Shown here in pieces: positions 57,852 through 64,000 of a stretch of 64,000 nt of DNA. The notes under the pieces are model-generated. The model made no database searches. It worked only from the letters and a program-made list of their open reading frames with translations, and was not told the DNA's origin. Location of the stretch: positions 9,887,501 through 9,951,500 of the forward strand of contig BSBM01000007.1 in NCBI GenBank assembly GCA_027924585.1, given 5' to 3'. A program made the translations under genes and the position numbers. Each line of letters begins with the position of its first letter. Within the stretch, counting starts at the first letter, position 1. This stretch comes from Larix kaempferi. Its lineage: Eukaryota; Streptophyta; Pinopsida; Pinales; Pinaceae.

Positions 57852-58563
57852 TGTTATCAAACAATCCACTCACACGGAAGCGAGCCAGATATCCCTAGCT
57901 CAATGTGAGTCTAGAACAAATAGAAAAGACTACAAACACATCTCCTAGATCTACTTAAGGACCAAGTAATAGATGTCTTACCTTTCTACTATGCAATCCT
58001 TTCTCCTGAATGTTGATTTACATCCCACGGTCATCAGATCCAAGCTGCAAGACCTGTTAAGACAAAGAAACAAGAGAAACCAGTAAAACATATCTATACA
58101 ATAGGCGATCTAAGTAAACAATTAAGCAGGTAAACTACACAACATCATTGCACACAAGAACAATATTGGTGGAAAGAATTTGTATTACTGCAAATAGGGG
58201 AATACATGATAGAGATATAGAACTACAACCAAGACTTAACGCAGTAGACCTTCTCCGACCAAGCCAATTGCCACGTCCTTCCAATGAAGTATGAGCTCTC
58301 CAATAGGTGAATAGAGGTGTCTTAAGAGAGATTTCACCAGCATGTAGATATCATAGTCTTCCTCCCTTTTGGATGGGAGTGAGCCTCACTTATATAGGAC
58401 TAAGTGGATAGGGTTTGGATATGATAGATTGAGAGATGGTAGGAGAGAGATAGGGGATCTTCCCAAAGAGTTAGGGGTCGAGTACCAACTCCCTTAGACG
58501 TCAGGGATAAGCCCCTAAATGGGCAAGTTTCGGGAAGGATCTCGAATAGACTATTTTTTCCCA
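57852..58563 (-). repeat. E6 5' LTR, truncated (712 of about 901 bp)
   Basis: Matches 26076-26787. On the minus strand its first 189 bp are missing: the sequence jumps from E8 integrase (CIEH) straight to TGGGAAAAAATAG. Confidence 0.85.
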
Positions 58564-59780
58564 TGTTCAATGCACGTGTGTATGATATATGGGCCTTGCC
58601 ACATAGATTGGAAGTTTCCTTTTCCCGTTTTGTCATGGGCTTGGTCATAAACAAGTACCAGGTCTCCTTCACTAAATGCTTGTGGGTGAACGTGTTTATC
58701 ATAATGGAACTTAGATCTGTTCTTTGAGACTTCGATTGTTTGGAGAGCTACGTGGTGATCTTCGTCGGCCTGCTCTAAAATAAGTATGCGTTCTTCAATT
58801 AGTGAAGTATTGGGGAGAAGTTCTACGGAAATTTGTAATGTTGGTATCTGGCATTCAATGGGGAGGACAGATTCGACACCTTGAACTAAATGGAATGGGG
58901 TAAATCCGATGGCAGTTTTGGTCGACGTGCGGTAATCCCATAATGCAAGAAAAAGCATATGATTCCAATTGCATTTATGTTTGTCGACAGTGCACTGGAG
59001 GATAGTCTTCAAAATTTTGTTCACATCTTCAACTTGGCAGTTCCCTTAGGGTTGGTAGGCGGAGGAGAAATGATGTTCAAACTTAAGGAGTATTGACAAT
59101 TCTCTCCAAACGGATTCCTTGAAGTGAGAGCCATGGTCTGAGACGAGTTGCTTTGGTACTCCAAAACGAGTGATAACATGGTTAAGGAAAAAATGGGCTG
59201 TAGTGTCGGATTTGCAATTGTAAGTAGGCATGACATTTGCACATTTAGTAAAGTAATCAATGGCCACAATAATGTGTTTATGGCCACCCACTGATGCAGG
59301 ATTGCAATCCATGAAGTCGATGGCCCATTTGAAAAATGGTCCAACGGTGACGACTGGATGAAGGGGGGCGTGGGGGGTTCTTGCCTTGGGGGAAAAAAGA
59401 TGGCAATTTTGGCAATGTTTGACTGTTGTGATACAATTGGTGAATAATGATGGCCAAAAATAACCTACGCGAATTACCTTTTGGGTGGTGGCCATTCCAT
59501 AGAAATGGCCATCGCAGGCACTGCTATGACAGTCATTAAGGACTTATTCTGCTTCATCTTGGGAAAGGCATCGTCGTAGGATTGTGTCAATGCCACATCG
59601 ATAGAGGACATTACCCAAGAGGAGATAATGGCGGGCATGGTGACAAATGCGATGACGTCCATCACGGTTGATGTTGGGTTGAAACTTTTGTGTGCGAAGG
59701 TATACCAAAATGTCACCGTACCAAGGGTCGTCAGACGAGATGATGAACAAATGTTCGTCAATTTTATCAGTATGGATAGA
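58564..59780 (-). pseudogene. E8 integrase
   Basis: From the right: LFIISSDDPWYGDILVYLR, HICHHARHYLLLGNVLYRCG, then a stop (59544). The finger is CHSSACDGHFYGMATTQKVIRVGYFWPSLFTNCITTVKHCQNC with both His and both Cys. The core is FFKWAIDFMDCNPASVGG (Asp) and QLVSDHGSHFKES (Asp), with a stop at 59046. QVEDVNKILKTIL supplies the Glu. TKTAIGFTPFHLVQGVESVLPIE and FSEGDLVLVYDQAHDKTGKGNFQSMWQGPYIIHTCIEH (GPY/F) follow, where E6 cuts in. The catalytic set is complete apart from the stops. Confidence 0.85.
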
Positions 59781-59829
59781 TGGTGATGATGACGAAGATG
59801 GTAGGTCCGTAATAAGTTAAGAGAGTGCT

Positions 59830-60530
59830 AGTGCTTTGGTTCTCTTTGGGGTTTTAAAAGTCATATCATATTCTTGTAAGATAATCACCCATTTGGCAAC
59901 ACGGCCTTGTAGAAGGCGGCGATTCAAGAGATAGACCATTGGGTTGGAATTTACCACAACCGTGGTATGGCTGAGGAGAATATAATGTCACAGCTTGTGC
60001 ATAGAAAAAATGACGGCGAGGGCCATTTTCTCTTCATGTGGGTAGCGTAGTGGTGGGCCTAATAAAGTTTGGCTTTCATAGTAAATAACATGCTCTTGGC
60101 GAGCGGAGTCTTCTTGGACAAGTACTCCAGAGACGACGTAATCTGATGCCGAAATGTAAAGGGTAAAGTCTCTTGTTAAATTTGGAGGAGAAATCAAGGG
60201 GGCACTTGTAAGTGGTTTTTTCAGGTCTGTGAAATCTTCTTCTGCTTGGTTGTCCCCTACAAAACGTGTATGAAGGCATGGAAAATGAAGGAAACCGTGT
60301 ACTGTGGTGGCGTAATCTGGGACAAAGTGACGAAGGAAGTTGGAATTCCCTTGAAGGATTTGTAGCTGTTGTAATGTACGAGGTGACGGTAGGTCTACAA
60401 TGGCTTGGACCTTTAGAGGGTCAATGGTGATCCCTTTTTCTGAAATTATAAAACCTAGCAGACTGCTTGCTGGAATGCAAAAGACACACTTGAGCGGGTT
60501 CAAGCAGATTTTGTATTTTCGACAACACAA
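59830..60530 (-). pseudogene. E8 RT connection and first RNase H
   Basis: KCVFCIPASSLLGFIISEKGITIDPLKVQAIVDLPSP and LQGNSNFLRHFVPDYA are the RT thumb/connection. LYISASDYVVSGVLVQED is the RNase H start, where the first catalytic Asp is expected at TDAS; here it reads SASD. EEKMALAVIFSMHKL carries the Glu. After a stop (59988) NSNPMVYLLNRRLLQGRVAKW and LQEYDMTFKTPKRTKALALS follow, with the usual VADALS reading TKALALS. Confidence 0.75.
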
Positions 60531-61019
60531 GTAGACTTGTCAAAGATCATCTAAATGGTCAGATTGTTTCTTAGATCGAGCCGTGAGGTCGTCTAGATAA
60601 ACTAATATGATGTTATTCAGGTTGTGAAAACAATAAGTCATGGATCATTGGAAAGTGGGTCCAGCGTTCTTGAGACCGAAAGGCATGATGCGATAGGCGA
60701 AGGTGCCCCATGGGGTAGTAAAAGTGGTCTTGTATTGATCTTCTTTATGTATTTTTATTTGGTTGTATCTAAAGAAACTGTCCATAAAAGAAAGTACCTC
60801 ATGCCCCGCACATGAATCGATTAGTTGGTCAATAAATGGTGTTGGGAAATTGTCTTTGGGATAAGCTAGGTTGAGGTCACGGAAGTCAGTACAGACGCGG
60901 ATGGTGCCTACTTTCTTATTGACTAGTAGTAGGTTTGAAACCCAGGTGGTGTATGCAATAGGGTATATGAAACCTACTGCTCGAAGCTTCTCAATTTTTG
61001 CTTTGACGGCTGGAAGCAT
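60531..61019 (-). pseudogene. E8 reverse transcriptase
   Basis: KIEKLRAVGFIYPIAYTTWVSNLLLVNKK, RVCTDFRDLNLAYPKDNFPTPFIDQLID, LSFMDSFFRYNQIKIHKEDQYKTTF and FAYRIMPFGLKNAGPTFQ are the expected blocks. The catalytic YLDD survives in NNIILVYLDDLTARSKKQ at about 60600, in a different frame. A stop lies near 60540. Confidence 0.85.
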
Positions 61020-61085
61020 GGATGGGTGAATTGGGCGTTGTTTCTGGAGGATCGGTGATATGTTGGGACAAGTGTCTATGTGATG

Positions 61086-61968
61086 TTATACAATGGTAAG
61101 ATCAAGACCAAGCGTCTCGGTATACGACCAGGAGAAGACATCTCGAAATTCTTGGAAGAGTTTCTTATAAGCTTGGGTTTCTTTTTCAGTGCATGATCCG
61201 CCTAAAGAGATAAACTTAGGTTTTTCGGGGGTGGTGGAGATGTCGCTTTTTATAATGGGCGAAATGTTAGCCATGTTACCTTCTTCAAAGGCTTCTGGAG
61301 TTGGGATTAGATATTTGAACCAATCGACCTTGGTTGGTAAGAAGTCCTTGGACTCAACGGATAGTTGGTTCGCCATGGTGGACGTAGATGCCTCGGGGAT
61401 GAAGTATGATCGATGGTGCATATCATCCCAAGGGTAGTCCAGTGCAATGAGTGTTTCTAGGATTTCCTCATCAGTGCAGAAGTATTGTGTCATTAAATGA
61501 ATTGTTTCAGGTTTATAGGTAGTTGAAATCATATAAATGGTATTGATTTCTTCTGAACGAGAAGATTCTGGGGGGAATATTTTCTCAATAAGTAGGGGGG
61601 ATATATCTAGGTTGGCATTATTTAATAGGTAGGTACCATACAGGTAATCCTATCGTTAACCTTGGAAGGTTAAGTGTAGCCATTACAGGAGTGCTGACAA
61701 CTCCTAAAAATGGAAACAAGAATGGGATAGTGTGAATCGGTGTTGTTCCGATATGACGAGGCACTATGGGTGGTTGTGGCAGTGGTTGAGGTTGTTGAGT
61801 ATGTTGTTGTTCGTTGTGTGAGAGGGTGCATAAATTGGATACTTCAGTTACCCAAAGAGGGGGTGGGATAGAAGGGAAAGTGGTGGTCATGGGAGTATCC
61901 AAATATATCCAAGGTTCGACTGTGGAGACGAACGATGTGGGTGCACTCTGAACGGGTTGTTCGATCAT
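61086..61968 (-). other. E8 linker between protease and RT
   Basis: Two open frames: 61968-61618, rich in Pro, Thr and Gln (QQHTQQPQPLPQPP), and 61532-61086, which includes WFKYLIPTPEAFEEGNM and ends in the pre-RT motif YKKLFQEFRDVFSWSYTETLGLD. The spacer has no recognised domain. A stop at 61086 separates it from RT. Confidence 0.65.
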
Positions 61969-62109
61969 GGGAAGAACATTTTCAGGCGTTGCGGGGGCAT
62001 TGGGATCATAGTATGTAATCTAGTCGGTTTTGACTACACGTCCTTCATGGGGGAACATCATGAGGCGAAAAACTAAAGAAGTGACAACTTTCATTTTATA
62101 CATGTAGCT

Positions 62110-62526
62110 TCATCCTAGAAGGAGATTGTAATCAAGTTGGGCATTAATGACCTCTATATCTATTGAAACTAGTTTTCCCCCAAGCTGTATGGGTATGTTC
62201 ACTAACAAACCTTGAGGTTGAGCTGCACGACCTTCATAAGCTCGCAATGCGGTAGTTGATGGTTGTAGTGTTGGGGGTCCAATTTTCTGCCATACGAAAG
62301 TCAACATAACGCAGGTGGAGGAACCTTCATCGATTATGCATCTATGAATGATGAGCTTCCGAATGGACACAGAAACCTGACAAGCTAGAGATGAAGGTAG
62401 ACGAGGTTCGGCTTGGTCTAAGTCGAAAGCCATCATGTTGGAGTCCTTGGGGTCTATGGCACCAATGGCATTTAACAACAATTTTCTCTGTGTAGGACAA
62501 TTTTTTAGGATTTCTAGAGTGGACAT
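62110..62526 (-). pseudogene. E8 aspartic protease
   Basis: MSTLEILKNCPTQRKLLLNAIGAIDPKDSN leads in. VSVSIRKLIIHRCIIDEGSSTCVMLTFVWQKIGPP holds the active site, with D-E-G as in E6 in place of D-S/T-G. LVNIPIQLGGKLVSIDIEVINAQLDYNLLLG closes the fold. The frame is open throughout. The surrounding frames in 62530-62950 are broken. Confidence 0.8.
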
Positions 62527-62949
62527 AGTGGCAGGGGACTGGGCTAAGTCTTCTACTATGTTATAGTTCGAAGTTGCATGAGCATTAGGGTTATTGTTGA
62601 TTCATCTTAAAGGGATGCGAGGTTCTTTTGGACCCCTGTCCATGGGTACATTAGTTATGTGAAGTGGTTGATCAGTTGGGAGGGTACTCGAAGATGGATC
62701 GATAGGTGTGGCCTCAGGGGTTGAGCCGTATTGATTTCAATGAGTTTGAAGATTGACATCATTTGATGACATCATTAGCAAATGGTGAGTGTTGGTCTCG
62801 GTATGCTGGTAATCGGTTGATGCATAGGTAATTTGTTGTTGTTTTGTAGCATATCCTTGTGGGGGATCCATTGGACGGGTGACGGGTGTTTACCATGCCT
62901 TGGTTTGGTAGGAGATTTTGCAATATCATGGGTTGTGGCTGAGGAGGGG

Positions 62950-64000
62950 GTATTGGTTGTGTAGCATGTCCTTGTCATTGGGCATCGTTGGTCCAGAGTT
63001 GATGCGCTCGATCTGAATGGGGGCAATTATGCATGTAATGACCGTAGACCCTGCATATGGAACATGGGTGGTTTGTTCTTAAATTAGGAGTTTTTCCCTG
63101 TTTTGGTGGACGATCAAAGTTTTTATTTGTAGGAGCAGCATTATTGTTATTGGGAGGATTGGATGGTTGTCCTCCTCGGTTTTGTTGTTGGTTATTTCCG
63201 CAGTTTCTTCCTTTTTCATGATTTTGTTGACCTCCTTAATTACGCTGATTGTCCTGGTTTTGAGGTTGGTTTTGCTGTGCGTATACATGCCCTTGGGTAG
63301 TAGCTGGGTTTTGAGGTCGTGCAGGCTTTGGAGCAGGCTGCGGTGAGTAGTAAGCAGGAGGGTTGTGAGGTGGACTTGGTGATTGTTGTTGTTGTGGGTA
63401 ACTTTGAGCTACTGGAAGTGTTGGAGCAAGAGGTGCTGCCTATTGAGGATAATAAGCCGATTGGGATTGTGGCTAAACCGGAGTATGATGGGCCTGCTGG
63501 TTATAATATGGAGGTGGTGCATAAGCTGATGGTGCTTTCCCATAACACTGTGGTGGACATGAGGGTCCATGAGTGTGGTGGGTGTGCATTACTGGAGCAT
63601 ATGAAGTTGTAGCTCCAGAATGAGATGTAGCCCTAGAAAGGTCTGTGGCATTGTTTGTACTCATCATGGTAAAAGGTTTGTTTTGCACTGTAACCTGGCC
63701 AATAATACCATCAGTGGCATGGGATGACCCTGGCGCGTCATTCCGGGATGGATCACCGTGCGGGGCATCAGGTAAAATGGTGTATAGATATCCAGACTAG
63801 GCATATATGAGGTCGAATTACTGAGCTTTTAAGATGGCTTCTTCTTTCGATTGGAGTCATTTAGAAGCTACATCCTTGGATATGAGAGGGAGGAGTGATT
63901 TGAGGAACCAATCCAAAAAGATACGGTCATCAAGCTTTATCTTGCAGAGACTATGGTGCTTAGGCCACTCATGGATATGATCGGTGATGTGTGTAGCGGT
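62950..64000 (-). pseudogene. E8 gag, C-terminal half, running off the window
   Basis: At the edge HITDHIHEWPKHHSL and LDWFLKSLLPLISKDVASK align with the E6 gag core. ILPDAPHGDPSRNDAPGSSHATDGIIGQV is also matched in E6. A Pro/Gln/Tyr-rich stretch follows (63688-63473 and beyond: AYAPPPYYNQQAH), then an Asn/Gln-rich basic region and the knuckle CSICRVYGHYMHNC (63023-63064; CX2CX4HX4C). Several stops and shifts. Confidence 0.75.

Larger units (their letters stand above)
26076..58563 (-). mobile_element. E6: Tat-type Ty3/gypsy element, nested in E8 and interrupted by E5
   Basis: Right to left: truncated 5' LTR (57852-58563), leader (55635-57851), gag (55634-52869), protease and linker (52676-51617), [E5 plus a deletion], integrase end (31958-31341), second RNase H (31198-30890), opposite-strand plant-mobile-domain-like gene (29331-30591), stem-loop tract, 3' LTR (26076-26976). 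RT, first RNase H and most of integrase are missing, lost at the E5 junction. The right end joins E8 integrase directly because the first ~190 bp of the 5' LTR are gone, so no TSD can be read (TCTTT at left, TGTTC at right). Confidence 0.8.
20238..64000 (-). mobile_element. E8: Tat-type Ty3/gypsy element with two RNases H, right end outside window
   Basis: On the minus strand, right to left: gag (64000-62950), protease (62526-62110), linker, RT (61019-60531), RNase H (60530-59830), integrase (59750-58564), [E6 inserted, 26076-58563], second RNase H (25967-25539), an opposite-strand plant-mobile-domain-like gene (23801-25130), long non-coding 3' region, and 3' LTR (20238-20891). E6 cuts it near the end of integrase; sequence on both sides continues the same element. 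Integrase and gag closely match E6, so the two are related families. Many stops and frameshifts make it inactive. Confidence 0.8.

Noticed and set aside
58551-58563. TGGGAAAAAATAG as the true start of the E6 LTR
   Set aside because: At the left copy this point lies inside a longer repeat, whose real end at 26976 has a purine tract and TG. There is also no purine tract before TGGGAA.
63319-63612. Plus-strand 97-codon frame resembling an acidic protein
   Set aside because: It lies opposite E8 gag, whose motifs on the minus strand are aligned with E6.
1-64000. CRISPR array, tRNA, rRNA or host protein-coding gene
   Set aside because: The tandem arrays lack unique spacers, the tRNA-like words are PBSs of 12-17 bases, and every recognisable protein belongs to a transposable element.

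Overview
The window is plant nuclear DNA made almost entirely of transposable elements. No host gene, rRNA or tRNA gene was recognised. The evidence is Ty3/gypsy and Ty1/copia polyproteins of plant lineages, primer-binding sites (PBS) for plant initiator tRNA-Met and tRNA-Asp, plant-mobile-domain-like ORFs, and LTRs up to 4.4 kb. Depth of nesting and loose packing suggest a very large, retrotransposon-bloated genome, possibly a gymnosperm. That last step is inference.

Layout. (1) 1-5161: a minus-strand copia-type element (E3; its 5' LTR is 4660-5161, the rest runs off the left edge) is interrupted by a complete 2.9-kb non-autonomous copia-type element (E2, 1687-4560) with perfect TSDs. (2) 5162-6010: non-coding DNA with a 43-bp minisatellite. 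(3) 6011-19072: a very young Ty3/gypsy chromovirus (E1, Tekay-like, plus strand) with two 4.39-kb LTRs, TSD ACCCA, an intact 1142-codon pol with chromodomain, and a gag that has lost its core. (4) 19078-20237: integrase remnant of an older Athila-like gypsy element (E9, minus). (5) 20238-64000: a nest. A Tat-type gypsy element (E8, minus; 3' LTR 20238-20891, gag at the right edge) is interrupted at the end of its integrase by a second Tat-type element (E6, minus, 26076-58563). E6 is interrupted by an Athila-like element (E5, plus, 31959-51616). E5 carries a copia-type element (E4, minus, 34363-41209) in its protease and a 2.5-kb foldback DNA element (43921-46426) in its integrase. The nest is therefore five levels deep: E9 > E8 > E6 > E5 > E4 or foldback.

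How the parts work together. E8 and E6 share an unusual plan: gag, protease, RT, RNase H, integrase, then a second RNase H downstream of integrase, then a spliced plant-mobile-domain-like gene on the opposite strand, then a long non-coding tract with serial stem-loops, then the 3' LTR. Both are full of stops and frameshifts, and two junctions carry deletions. E5 has an extra sense ORF in the env position. E1 is the only element whose enzymes look functional, but it would need Gag supplied in trans.

The most unusual structure is the foldback element. It has 26-bp perfect terminal inverted repeats, A-rich and T-rich arms that mirror each other, and at its centre about 470 bp of GC-rich palindromes: five hairpins separated by 20-bp spacers that are themselves near-palindromic. 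The antisense spliced gene shared by E8 and E6, with a conserved intron position and phase, is the second observation most worth following up.
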